Assembly (NCBI GenBank): GCA_902510995.1
Contig: CABXDL010000006.1
Span: 1 to 55,940 of the forward strand
Length of the DNA: 55,940 bases
Reading direction: 5' to 3'
Source of the DNA: an uncultured Candidatus Actinomarina sp.
GTDB lineage: Bacteria; Actinomycetota; Acidimicrobiia; Actinomarinales; Actinomarinaceae
Part shown: positions 7,772-15,616 of the stretch, piece by piece
Position numbering within the stretch: the first letter of the stretch is position 1
Layout of the letters: each line of letters opens with the position of its first letter
The notes under the pieces: generated by a model
The model's input: only the letters and a program-made list of their open reading frames with translations
Database searches by the model: none
Told to the model about the DNA's origin: nothing
Program-made: the position numbers and the translations under genes

Positions 7772-8851
7772 ATGTCAAATAATTTAAAAGAACAAGAAGA
7801 GCTTCAAAAACAACTAAGAAAAGATGCTTTAAGAAAAAACTGGAAATTATTTTCTCAAAGTAAACTTGGAATGATTGGATTATATATAGTTGCCTTTTTC
7901 CTTTTCTTAGCTTTACTTCAACCATTCTTATTTATTACAGGAATTTGGAATCCAGCAATTTATGATCCTGTTGTTGGCTATGACCAAATAAAAGCAGAAT
8001 TATTAGTTATAGAGTGTCCTAAAGAATATCCTACAGAAAAGTATGAATCATATTCTGACTGTCCAGGACCAGGTGAAGTTAATATTAAAAAATTATATAT
8101 GGCACCAGATTTAAAAGTTGGAGAATACTATGATACATTTATTCAACCTGCCCCTCCTTCAAAAACACATTTATTAGGTACTGATTCTCTAGGTAGAGAT
8201 GTTTTTTCACAGATTATGGAAGGCAGCCAAGTAGCTTTCGTGCTTGGTTTATTAAGCGCTACCTTAGGTGTTGGCATATCTACCATTCTTGGAACAATCG
8301 CTGCTTTTTTTGGAGGTAGAGTAGATGCATATTTGATGAGACAGTCAGACTTAATTTTAATGTTACCAAGCCTTCCATTGCTATTTATTATTTCTGCATT
8401 TGCTGAATTAAAAGTATGGCATTTAGCAGTAGTTCTAGGTGTGCTAGGTGGTTTAGGTGGTTCAGTAATAACTATTAAATCACAAGCATTACAAGTAAAA
8501 GTTAAACCTTATGTTGATTCAGCAAGAATTACTGGAGGATCTAAATGGCAAATACTTTTTCAGCATATTTTACCAAACGTAGCTCCTTTGGCTCTTTTGT
8601 TCATGGTGTTTTCTGTAACTGGAGCTATTGCTTCTGAGTCTGTACTTTCTTTTCTTGGTTTGTTAAATATTGATATGAGTTGGGGGATTATGATTTATTT
8701 ATCTCAGACTGATGGATTTATATTTTCTGGATTAGATTTCTGGTGGCTAATTTTACCTGCTGGATTAGCTGTAACTTTTTTAGCAGGTGGCTTTTATCTT
8801 GTAGGTAGAGGATTAGATGAAGTATTCAATCCTAGATTGAGAAAAAGGTAA
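7772..8851 (+). CDS. dppC: Peptide ABC transporter permease, DppC/OppC type
   Basis: The product is 359 residues. The N-terminal cytoplasmic segment and first helix (SQSKLGMIGLYIVAFFLFLALLQPFL) are followed by a periplasmic insert. The invariant HLLGTDSLGRDVFSQIMEGSQVAFVLGL block of DppC permeases comes next, then an EAA loop (YVDSARITGGSKWQILFQHILPNVAPL). The insert, with two cysteines (IECPKEYP and SDCPGPG), is unusual and could hold a disulphide outside the membrane. It forms the permease heterodimer with DppB. Only 2 bases separate it from both neighbours. Confidence 0.93.
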   Translation: MSNNLKEQEELQKQLRKDALRKNWKLFSQSKLGMIGLYIVAFFLFLALLQPFLFITGIWNPAIYDPVVGYDQIKAELLVIECPKEYPTEKYESYSDCPGPGEVNIKKLYMAPDLKVGEYYDTFIQPAPPSKTHLLGTDSLGRDVFSQIMEGSQVAFVLGLLSATLGVGISTILGTIAAFFGGRVDAYLMRQSDLILMLPSLPLLFIISAFAELKVWHLAVVLGVLGGLGGSVITIKSQALQVKVKPYVDSARITGGSKWQILFQHILPNVAPLALLFMVFSVTGAIASESVLSFLGLLNIDMSWGIMIYLSQTDGFIFSGLDFWWLILPAGLAVTFLAGGFYLVGRGLDEVFNPRLRKR

Positions 8852-8853
8852 AT

Positions 8854-9828
8854 ATGGGTAAAGAGGTGTTAGTTGTCGATAAATTGAATATGCATTATGA
8901 AACACTTGATGGTCCAGTTGCAGCAGTAAAAGATGTATCATTTGTGCTTAACGAGGGTGAATCATTTGGTTTAGTAGGGGAGTCAGGTTGTGGCAAAACA
9001 TCCGTTGCTATGTCATTATTACAACTTCAGGCAGACAATGCAAAAATTTCTAGTGGAAGTATTAAATTAGAAGGTAAAGAATTAGTTGGTATGACGGAAA
9101 ATGAATTAAGAACAGTTCGTTGGGATGGTATAAGCATAGTGTTCCAAGGAGCTATGAATGCATGGAATCCTGTAGCTAAGATTGGAGAACAAATAAGAGA
9201 AGCTATTAGAGAACATAGACCTGATAACACTAAACAAGAAAATACACAAAAAATTGAAGAATTATTTAACATTGTTGGTTTAGATAACTCAATAATGGAT
9301 AGGTATCCGCATGAATTGTCTGGTGGTATGAAACAAAGAGCAATTATAGCCCTAGCACTTTCATGTGATCCAAAAGTTGTAATTGCAGATGAACCAACAA
9401 CAGCTTTGGATGTTGTAATTCAAGATCAGATTTTAAAAGAATTAAAAAAAGTACAAAACCTACTTGGACTAAGTTTGATATACATTTCACATGATATAGC
9501 TGTTATAGCCGAGATGACTGATAATATGGCTGTAATGTATGCAGGATCAGTAGTTGAAATGGGTCCTACAGCAAATATTTTTAACAAACCTAAGCACGCT
9601 TATACAAGACTTTTATTAGAATCAACTCCCTCAGTTGTCGGTAAAAGAAAAAAACTAAGATCTTTAGATGGAGAACCACCAAGTTTAATAAATGAAAATA
9701 AAGGTTGTTCTTTCTCTCCGCGTTGCCCTGAGCCATCAAAAGAATGCAAAAATCAAGAATTAGATATGAAGTTAGTTGAAATATCAAAAGGACATTGGGC
9801 TGACCTATGTTGCGTAAGCTGTGGATAA
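8854..9828 (+). CDS. dppD: Peptide ABC transporter ATP-binding protein, DppD type
   Basis: A 324-residue ABC ATPase. Walker A GESGCGKTS is near residue 41, the Q-loop is FQGAMNAWNP, the signature is LSGGMKQRA, Walker B is KVVIADEPTTALD and the switch histidine is ISHD. The C-terminal oligopeptide extension (oligo_HPY) contains the cluster CSFSPRCPEPSKEC, typical of Dpp/OppD proteins. It energises import with DppF. The Q-loop FQGAMNAWNP is the variant seen in OppD-like proteins. Confidence 0.94.
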   Translation: MGKEVLVVDKLNMHYETLDGPVAAVKDVSFVLNEGESFGLVGESGCGKTSVAMSLLQLQADNAKISSGSIKLEGKELVGMTENELRTVRWDGISIVFQGAMNAWNPVAKIGEQIREAIREHRPDNTKQENTQKIEELFNIVGLDNSIMDRYPHELSGGMKQRAIIALALSCDPKVVIADEPTTALDVVIQDQILKELKKVQNLLGLSLIYISHDIAVIAEMTDNMAVMYAGSVVEMGPTANIFNKPKHAYTRLLLESTPSVVGKRKKLRSLDGEPPSLINENKGCSFSPRCPEPSKECKNQELDMKLVEISKGHWADLCCVSCG

Positions 9829-9831
9829 ATT

Positions 9832-10785
9832 ATGAAAAAAAATGTAATCGAAGTAAAAAACTTAGAAAAATATTATGAAATTTCTAGAGGGCTATTTAGT
9901 AGGGACAAAGGTGTAGTCAAAGCTGTTGATGATATTAGTTTTGAAATACCACAAGGTGAAAGCCTTGGATTAGTAGGTCAAAGTGGTTGTGGTAAAACTA
10001 CTACAGCAAGATCACTTTGTTTATTAGATCCCAAAACAAATGGTGATGTTAAATTTTTAAATCCTGAATCTCAAGAATTAGAAAGTATAGATGATTTAGA
10101 TGATGATGAATTAAAAAAGTTTAGAAGAAATATACAGATGATATTTCAAGATCCTTATGAATCATTAAATCCTAGATGGACAATTAAAGATATTATTTTA
10201 GAACCTTTAAATATACATAACATTGGAAACTTATCAGAAAGAGAAGAAGCTGTAAAAGAAATATTAACTACTGTTGGTTTAACTCCTCCCGAAAATTACA
10301 TGCCTAGATATCCTCACGAACTATCAGGAGGACAAAGGCAAAGAGTATCTATTGCTAGAACTTTGATTATGAAACCTAAGTTTGTTGTTTGTGATGAACC
10401 AACTTCTATGCTTGATGTTTCAATACGTATCTCAATTATGGATCTTATGTTAAATCTTGCTAAAGATTTAGATATTTCATATTTGTACATTACACATGAT
10501 TTAGCAGTTGCAAGATACATGTGTAATAGAATCGCCGTTATGTTTAATGGCAAAATTGTAGAAATTGCTGAAACGGAAGAATTACTTAAAAATCCAGTCC
10601 ATCCATATACAAAAAGATTAATATCTTCAATACCTGTACCTGATCCTAAATATAAAAGGACTGAATACGAGTTAAATTTTAATGAATTAGACGAAATAAT
10701 ATCAAATAATCCTGATAAAACAATGGTTGACATAGGGGGAGAGCACTTTATAGCAACTCATGATGTAAAGGATATTCTTTATTGA
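9832..10785 (+). CDS. dppF: Peptide ABC transporter ATP-binding protein, DppF type
   Basis: A 317-residue ABC ATPase with Walker A GQSGCGKTT, Q-loop FQDPYESLNPRWT, signature LSGGQRQRVSIA, Walker B FVVCDEPTSMLD and switch ITHD. The pairing with the preceding ATPase and the FQDPYESLNPR motif identify it as the F-type partner. The extension after residue 250 is short and lacks the cysteine cluster seen in DppD. Its stop codon overlaps the TTG start of pgsA (TATTGA), so the transporter operon appears to run into phospholipid synthesis. Confidence 0.94.
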   Translation: MKKNVIEVKNLEKYYEISRGLFSRDKGVVKAVDDISFEIPQGESLGLVGQSGCGKTTTARSLCLLDPKTNGDVKFLNPESQELESIDDLDDDELKKFRRNIQMIFQDPYESLNPRWTIKDIILEPLNIHNIGNLSEREEAVKEILTTVGLTPPENYMPRYPHELSGGQRQRVSIARTLIMKPKFVVCDEPTSMLDVSIRISIMDLMLNLAKDLDISYLYITHDLAVARYMCNRIAVMFNGKIVEIAETEELLKNPVHPYTKRLISSIPVPDPKYKRTEYELNFNELDEIISNNPDKTMVDIGGEHFIATHDVKDILY

Positions 10786-11333
10786 AATTTAAGGATATAT
10801 TTTTACTTCCAAATTTGATAACTTTATCAAGATTATTTATAACGATTTACATTTACATTACATTTGAACCTGAAGAATTTTCTAGTTTTTATTTAATATT
10901 ATTAATCGCAATTATTGGTATCAGTGATTCAATTGACGGTGTTGTTGCTCGTAAATTTAATCTAGTTTCTAAGTTAGGGATTATTCTTGATCCTGTAACA
11001 GATCGTATAGTATTTGTTTTGTTATTATTTTGGTTGGCATCTTATTTTAATTTTATTTTTTTGATTTTAATTCTAATCAGAGAAATATTAGTTTCAATTG
11101 GTGGGTTATATGTAATCAAAACTCAAAAAACAGTAAAAGTTTCAAATAAAGGTAAAGCCGGAACAGCTTTAATATTTATTTCATTATGTTTATCCGTATT
11201 AGACCCAGGTTTATTAACTATTAATTCGTTATTATTCATTAAATTTGTTGATATTTTTCTTATATTTTCTATATTTTTTTACTATTTTGTAGCATTAGAA
11301 TATTTATATAAGTTGATAAATAAAAATGAATAA
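10782..11333 (+). CDS. pgsA: CDP-diacylglycerol-glycerol-3-phosphate 3-phosphatidyltransferase
   Basis: A 183-residue membrane enzyme with the full CDP-alcohol phosphotransferase signature near residues 48-70: DSIDGVVARKFN, then G and the two downstream aspartates in LGIILDPVTDR. PgsA-like proteins make phosphatidylglycerol phosphate from CDP-DAG and glycerol 3-phosphate. Several hydrophobic helices follow. The start is TTG, overlapping the dppF stop. The first residues (FLLPNLITLSRLF) match the PgsA N-terminus, which favours it over phosphatidylinositol-type enzymes, though exact acceptor specificity cannot be proven from sequence. Confidence 0.85.
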   Translation: MKFKDIFLLPNLITLSRLFITIYIYITFEPEEFSSFYLILLIAIIGISDSIDGVVARKFNLVSKLGIILDPVTDRIVFVLLLFWLASYFNFIFLILILIREILVSIGGLYVIKTQKTVKVSNKGKAGTALIFISLCLSVLDPGLLTINSLLFIKFVDIFLIFSIFFYYFVALEYLYKLINKNE

Positions 11334-11676
11334 TGAAACAATACCGTTTGAAGAATCTCTTTTTATTAATCAGAATGCAAAATATATTCTATCAATTTTA
11401 AATGAAGATGTTAGATCCTCTTCTTGGTTATTAACAAATGGAATTCATAAAATTGGTAGGTTGAACGATAAAGAAATAATTCTTGACGACGTTACCGTAT
11501 CCAGAAATCATGCATACATCTCTGTAGATGATGATATGTTATTAATAACTGATGAAGGCTCGACTAACGGAATATTTGTTAATGGAGAACTTACTAAAGA
11601 AACACAACTATTTTCAGGAACAAGATTACAAATTGGAAAATATTTTCTAATTATATCCTCTGTAGATGCATCATGA
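11326..11676 (+). CDS. garA: FHA-domain regulator, GarA/OdhI-like
   Basis: The product is 116 residues and mostly one FHA domain: IGRLNDKEIILDDVTVSRNHAYI and DEGSTNGIFVNG hold the phosphothreonine-binding Arg, Ser and Asn. ILDDVTVSR is almost identical in style to GarA/OdhI, which bind and inhibit 2-oxoglutarate dehydrogenase until phosphorylated by PknB/PknG. The position before two MerR genes and the bifunctional nuclease matches the mycobacterial order. The N-terminal tail is short and has only NNETIPFE, not the ETTS phospho-acceptor motif of GarA, so regulation may differ. Confidence 0.85.
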   Translation: MNNETIPFEESLFINQNAKYILSILNEDVRSSSWLLTNGIHKIGRLNDKEIILDDVTVSRNHAYISVDDDMLLITDEGSTNGIFVNGELTKETQLFSGTRLQIGKYFLIISSVDAS

Positions 11677-12245
11677 ATATTGGTGAAGCCGTAAAAATAA
11701 TTCAAAAACAATATCCATCAGTAAGTATTTCACGAATACGTTTTTTAGAAAAGGAAGGATTAATTAAACCAAAAAGGTCTAATGGTGGTACGAGAGAATT
11801 TTCATCAAAAGATATAGAAAGAATATTAAAAATTTTAAATTTACAAGAAGATCAATTTTATAGCCTTAAAGCAATAAAAAATAATTCTGCACTTATATCA
11901 AATAATTCAATTAAAAATATTAAAATACAAGAATATTCAAAACATGATGCATTAAAAAAATCTGGAATTTCATTAGTTAATTATAATAATTTAATTGAGT
12001 ACAATTTTGAAAAAGATAAAGAATTATTTAGCCAGAATGATGTTGATAGATTAAGTTCTTTTGCTTATTTTTATAATCTTGGATTATCTGCAAAAAATTT
12101 TACATTAATTAAATCTTTATCAGACAGGGGACTAGGTTTTTTTGAGATAATTAAAAACAATGTTGATATTAATGAAAATGATTATAAATTAGCAGTTAGT
12201 AATTTCTCAAATATTATTAGGAGTTACATATTAGAAGAATCATAG
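11673..12245 (+). CDS. ftsR: MerR-family transcriptional regulator, FtsR-like
   Basis: The product is 190 residues. The N-terminal MerR winged helix (SVSISRIRFLEKEGLIKPKRSNGGTREFSSKDIERILKI-type) is followed by a linker and a C-terminal helical region. This is the actinobacterial FtsR/Rv1828 class, which sits directly after the FHA gene; corynebacterial FtsR activates ftsZ. It is shorter than the mycobacterial protein. It overlaps the FHA gene by 4 bases and the following carboxypeptidase gene by 16 bases. Confidence 0.8.
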   Translation: MNIGEAVKIIQKQYPSVSISRIRFLEKEGLIKPKRSNGGTREFSSKDIERILKILNLQEDQFYSLKAIKNNSALISNNSIKNIKIQEYSKHDALKKSGISLVNYNNLIEYNFEKDKELFSQNDVDRLSSFAYFYNLGLSAKNFTLIKSLSDRGLGFFEIIKNNVDINENDYKLAVSNFSNIIRSYILEES

Positions 12246-13303
12246 TTCTTTTCTTAGCAGTTCTCCTAATAAATAATTCTTCTTATGCAGAAGAGTTAAG
12301 TGAAGACTTTTTATCGACAGATCATTATATTTCTTATGATATACAAAATGACTCTATTTTATTTTCAAAAAACATTAATGAAAAAATTTATCCCGCTTCA
12401 TTAACAAAAATTATGACTGCTCTTATTTTGTTAGATAAATATAACTTAAATGAATATATAACAACTATTTATCCAATAGATTATGAAGAAAATGGTAAAG
12501 TAGCATACATTCCAGAAAATATAGAAATAAGTATAGTTAATCTCTTAGAATTACTCCTTGTTTATTCAGCTAATGATGCTGCTTATATATCAGCTATTGC
12601 TGTTTCAGGAAATATTGATGATTTTGTATTTTTAATGAATAAAAAAGCAAAAGCTTTTGGTATGGATGATACAAACTTTATTAATCCAGACGGATTGGAC
12701 GAAATGAATCATTACACAACTTTAAATGATCTTTTAAAAATGTCATTGAAAGCTATTCAAAAAAAAGAAATTCTCGCATTAGTAAGTAAAGAAAATTTCA
12801 TATCTAATATTTCAGGTAACGATGTGATTTATTATTCGACAAATATATTACTAAAAGAGGGTTTCGTAGGTTTGAAAACAGGATGGACTGATATGGCAGG
12901 CCTTACGTTCATTGGTTTGAATCAAAGTAATGAAAGAGAAATAATAACAATTGTTAACAAGTCAAAAGTAGATGAAAATAAATATTCTCATTTTTCTGAT
13001 ACTAAATTGTTATATAAAACTAGTATTGAAACTTTTAATAATTACAAAATTCTAAATAAAACTGAAAACATTTATATTCTAAGAAGTAGTTATGTTACTG
13101 AACAATATAAAAGTGAAATTGAATGGACTGAATTTATCAACTTAAGTGAAAAAAATAGCATTACATTATCCGACTATAGTAATAAAAATATTACATTATC
13201 ATTTAATCAATATAAAAAATCATTTAAAATCAGCAATAATCAAAAGAAAATAAAATGGGTCTTTGATCCCTTAAAAATATTTAAAATTAATGCAAATCAA
13301 TAA
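12230..13303 (+). CDS. Serine-type D-alanyl-D-alanine carboxypeptidase (PBP5/DacA-like) with an AUU start
   Basis: The frame is open from the TAG at 12218-12220. Between that stop and ATG 12413 there is no ATG, GTG, TTG or CTG, yet this stretch encodes a signal peptide (RRIIVLFLAVLLINNSSYA) and the catalytic SLTK at residue 57. ATT at 12230 lies 6 bases after a good AGGAG (12219-12223), so it is the likely start, giving 357 residues. The other penicillin-binding motifs are SAN near residue 113 and KTG in GLKTGW. The enzyme trims peptidoglycan pentapeptides outside the membrane. The tail after about residue 240 is divergent. Starting at ATG 12413 would remove the catalytic serine. Confidence 0.88.
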   Translation: MRRIIVLFLAVLLINNSSYAEELSEDFLSTDHYISYDIQNDSILFSKNINEKIYPASLTKIMTALILLDKYNLNEYITTIYPIDYEENGKVAYIPENIEISIVNLLELLLVYSANDAAYISAIAVSGNIDDFVFLMNKKAKAFGMDDTNFINPDGLDEMNHYTTLNDLLKMSLKAIQKKEILALVSKENFISNISGNDVIYYSTNILLKEGFVGLKTGWTDMAGLTFIGLNQSNEREIITIVNKSKVDENKYSHFSDTKLLYKTSIETFNNYKILNKTENIYILRSSYVTEQYKSEIEWTEFINLSEKNSITLSDYSNKNITLSFNQYKKSFKISNNQKKIKWVFDPLKIFKINANQ

Positions 13304-13347
13304 TAAAAAAATTTATTTATAAACTATAATTTTTGAAATAATACTTC

Positions 13348-13360
13348 TAATATTTTTGAT
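13348..13360 (+). promoter_or_regulatory. Possible leaderless promoter of the bifunctional nuclease gene
   Basis: TAATAT at 13348-13353 ends 7 bases before the ATG at 13361, and no ribosome binding site lies between them. This spacing fits a transcript starting at the start codon. No convincing -35 was seen. Confidence 0.35.
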
Positions 13361-13840
13361 ATGAGTAGAAATATAAAGGTAGAAGTTAATTCAATAAGGT
13401 TAGATGAAACTTCAGAAACACCTATTTTGTTATTATTAGATCCATCATCTCAAAAAGTATTACCTATTTGGATTGGCACAATTGAAGCTGTCTCTATTGC
13501 TTACGCACAAGAGGGAATACTTCACGACAGACCTCAAACACATGATTTGTTAATAGATATCGTTGATGCACTAGATGGCAATATTAATGAAGTAAATATA
13601 TCAAATATAGATAATGACACGTATTTTGCAAATTTAATACTTAAAAATGGAAATGGCTTAGTAACATTATCTGCTAGACCAAGTGACGCAATAGCTATTG
13701 CTTTACGTTTAAATATACCAGTTACAGTAAATGAAGATTTATTTGAAACTCATTCTATAGATTTAATTGTTGATTCTTCAAATGAAATAGAAGAATTTAA
13801 AGAGTTTATTCAAGATGTAAAGCCTGAGGATTTTTCTTAA
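13361..13840 (+). CDS. Bifunctional nuclease domain protein (DUF151)
   Basis: The product is 159 residues. Typical DUF151 blocks are LLLDPSSQKVLPIWIGTIEAVSIAYAQEG, RPQTHDLLIDI and LSARPSDAIAIALRLNIPV. Proteins of this family have nuclease activity in plants and bacteria; in actinobacteria the gene is fixed between the two MerR genes of the garA locus (Rv1829 position). The biological substrate is not known. The gene order is conserved here except that a carboxypeptidase gene lies between it and ftsR. Confidence 0.9.
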   Translation: MSRNIKVEVNSIRLDETSETPILLLLDPSSQKVLPIWIGTIEAVSIAYAQEGILHDRPQTHDLLIDIVDALDGNINEVNISNIDNDTYFANLILKNGNGLVTLSARPSDAIAIALRLNIPVTVNEDLFETHSIDLIVDSSNEIEEFKEFIQDVKPEDFS

Positions 13841-13844
13841 AACC

Positions 13845-13872
13845 TTGAAATAAAATATATTCATAGTAGATT
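13845..13872 (+). promoter_or_regulatory. Leaderless-type promoter of the second MerR gene
   Basis: TTGAAA (13845-13850), a 16-base spacer and TAGATT (13867-13872) end 6 bases before the ATG at 13879. No Shine-Dalgarno sequence fits in the gap. This is the clearest promoter-like spacing among the protein genes of this stretch and implies an mRNA that begins at the start codon. Confidence 0.5.
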
Positions 13873-13878
13873 GTAATT

Positions 13879-14322
13879 ATGCGACAGGGTTATACAGGAA
13901 CAGAAGTATGTAATATAACAGGTATTACATATAGACAATTGGATCATTGGACATCAACAAAACTTGTAGAAGCATCTATAAGAAATATAAAAGGTTCTGG
14001 ATTTCATAGAATATATTCTTTTCAAGATATTATAAAAGTTAAATTAGTAAATAAATTAAGAGATGCGGGTATTAGTCTTCAAAAAATTAGAATTGCTCTT
14101 TCAAATGTAAATAAAATATTAGGTAAAAATATAAATATTACTGATATATCAATTTTTTCAGACGGACAGTCAATTTATGTAATAACTGATAATAACCAAA
14201 TGTTAGATTTATTACGTAAAGGACAAGCTGTGTTTGGAATATCATTGGGGCCTGTACACACTGAAACGGAAGCTGAAATATTTTCTCTTTATCCTGAAAA
14301 AATTTCATCAAATAATAGATGA
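13879..14322 (+). CDS. MerR-family transcriptional regulator (Rv1830-like)
   Basis: The product is 147 residues. The N-terminal winged helix GYTGTEVCNITGITYRQLDHWTSTKLVEAS and a short dimerisation helix (VNKLRDAGISLQKIRIAL) are those of MerR proteins. A C-terminal ligand-type segment contains GQAVFGISLGPVHTE. The location after the bifunctional nuclease is the standard actinobacterial one; the mycobacterial homologue has been linked to cell-division control. It overlaps the next gene by 4 bases. The target genes cannot be read from this window. Confidence 0.85.
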   Translation: MRQGYTGTEVCNITGITYRQLDHWTSTKLVEASIRNIKGSGFHRIYSFQDIIKVKLVNKLRDAGISLQKIRIALSNVNKILGKNINITDISIFSDGQSIYVITDNNQMLDLLRKGQAVFGISLGPVHTETEAEIFSLYPEKISSNNR

Positions 14323-14651
14323 AATTTGCTCACCCTTCAGAGAAGTTATTTACTGAACATCTTAATTTATTTGATATACCTTGGATTTATGAACCAATAA
14401 GTTTTCCTTTGAAGTGGGGAAGTGGTGCAATAAAAAAAATGTTTACACCAGATTTTTATTTACCAACATTAAACATTTATATTGAAATAACTACTATGAA
14501 TCAAAAACTTATAACAAAGAAAAGTAATAAAATAAAATTAGCTTCGAAACTTTATCCAAATAACAATTTTAAGTTAATTAATGAAAAAGAGTTTTATAAT
14601 TTTCTAACTAAAGATAATAAAAATTTAATTCAAGAAGCTATAGCTAGCTGA
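14319..14651 (+). CDS. Small conserved protein with a PD-(D/E)XK nuclease-like core
   Basis: The product is 110 residues. The core reads FTPDFYLPTLNIYIEITTMNQKL: PD at residues 44-45 and Glu 56 followed by I-T, with an upstream Glu 9. This resembles the restriction-endonuclease fold, although the usual lysine of E-X-K is Thr 58; lysines follow in LITKKSNKIKL. Similar uncharacterised proteins are common in actinobacteria. It is coupled to the MerR gene by a 4-base overlap, and its 3' end overlaps the convergent adenosine deaminase gene by 27 bases. Activity is uncertain. Confidence 0.65.
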   Translation: MKFAHPSEKLFTEHLNLFDIPWIYEPISFPLKWGSGAIKKMFTPDFYLPTLNIYIEITTMNQKLITKKSNKIKLASKLYPNNNFKLINEKEFYNFLTKDNKNLIQEAIAS

Positions 14652-15569
14652 CTTTACCAACAATTCTTCTGGGTTCTCTATTCCTATTTTTTTACATATA
14701 TTTAATTCATTATTTACATCAGTATTACTCATTAGCCTATTGTCTGTATTTATTGAAACATTAAATCCTAGTTTTATTAAATCTAAAATTGGATGCTTTT
14801 CTTCATTTTCATACATATTTGTATGAATATTTGACGTAATACATACTTCTAGTGGAATCTGATTGTTAACTAAATATGTTGCTGTTTTACCAAGTAGTTT
14901 ATTTTCTAGATCTACATCTTCTATAATTCTTACACCATGACCAATTCTTTTAGCACCATTTTCTAAAGCATCTGAAATTGATTCCACATTGTCACCTTCA
15001 CCAGCATGAATTGTTATATTGATACCCTCATCTTCAACTTTTTTGAAAGTTTCTTTATAAAGCGAAGGTCTAAAATTTAATTCAACTCCGGCAATGTCAA
15101 ATCCTATTATCATATCTTTATAATCTATAGCTATTTGACCAACTTTTTCTACATTTTTCTTATCATTTCTCATTCCACATAAAATTAACCCCGAATGTAT
15201 CCCATACATTTGTTCTGCTTGTTTGAAACCAGAATTAATTGATTCAAGAACATTTTTTATAGATAAATTAGAATTAACTGAATATAGGGGAGCATATCTA
15301 CTTTCATAGATGTTAATACCATTATTATGCATATCTTCTGCTGCTTCGAAAGCAATTCTTTCTAAATTTTCATAAGTGTTCATTAGAGCAGTTGTGTGTA
15401 CAAAAGCTTCTAAGTAATCTTCTAATGAATCACAATTAGACCTATCAAAAAAAATATTTATATCGTCAACCTCTAATAATGGCTTGTAGGAAGCTTTTTT
15501 TGCAAATTCTAATGCTGTAGTAGCTCTTAATCCGCCATCTAGGTGATCATGTAAAATTGCCTTATACAT
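14625..15569 (-). CDS. add: Adenosine deaminase
   Basis: A 314-residue metal-dependent deaminase. The zinc-binding HDHLDGGL is at the N-terminus, HAGEGDN in the middle carries the metal His and catalytic Glu, RIGHGVR follows and SINTDNRLMS near the end carries the final metal Asp. The NTDNRLMS form is typical of actinobacterial Add. It converts adenosine or deoxyadenosine to inosine forms in purine salvage. It is slightly shorter than usual. It is divergent in orientation from its left neighbour's operon and stands alone. Confidence 0.92.
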   Translation of the reverse strand: MYKAILHDHLDGGLRATTALEFAKKASYKPLLEVDDINIFFDRSNCDSLEDYLEAFVHTTALMNTYENLERIAFEAAEDMHNNGINIYESRYAPLYSVNSNLSIKNVLESINSGFKQAEQMYGIHSGLILCGMRNDKKNVEKVGQIAIDYKDMIIGFDIAGVELNFRPSLYKETFKKVEDEGINITIHAGEGDNVESISDALENGAKRIGHGVRIIEDVDLENKLLGKTATYLVNNQIPLEVCITSNIHTNMYENEEKHPILDLIKLGFNVSINTDNRLMSNTDVNNELNICKKIGIENPEELLVKSASYSFLN

Positions 15570-15616
15570 AACGCAACATAATATTAATTATACGACAAAG
15601 TGAGATATTCATAATT

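Noticed and set aside
12413-13303. Carboxypeptidase starting at the first ATG (12413)
   Set aside because: This would remove the signal peptide and the catalytic SLTK serine just upstream, which are in frame.
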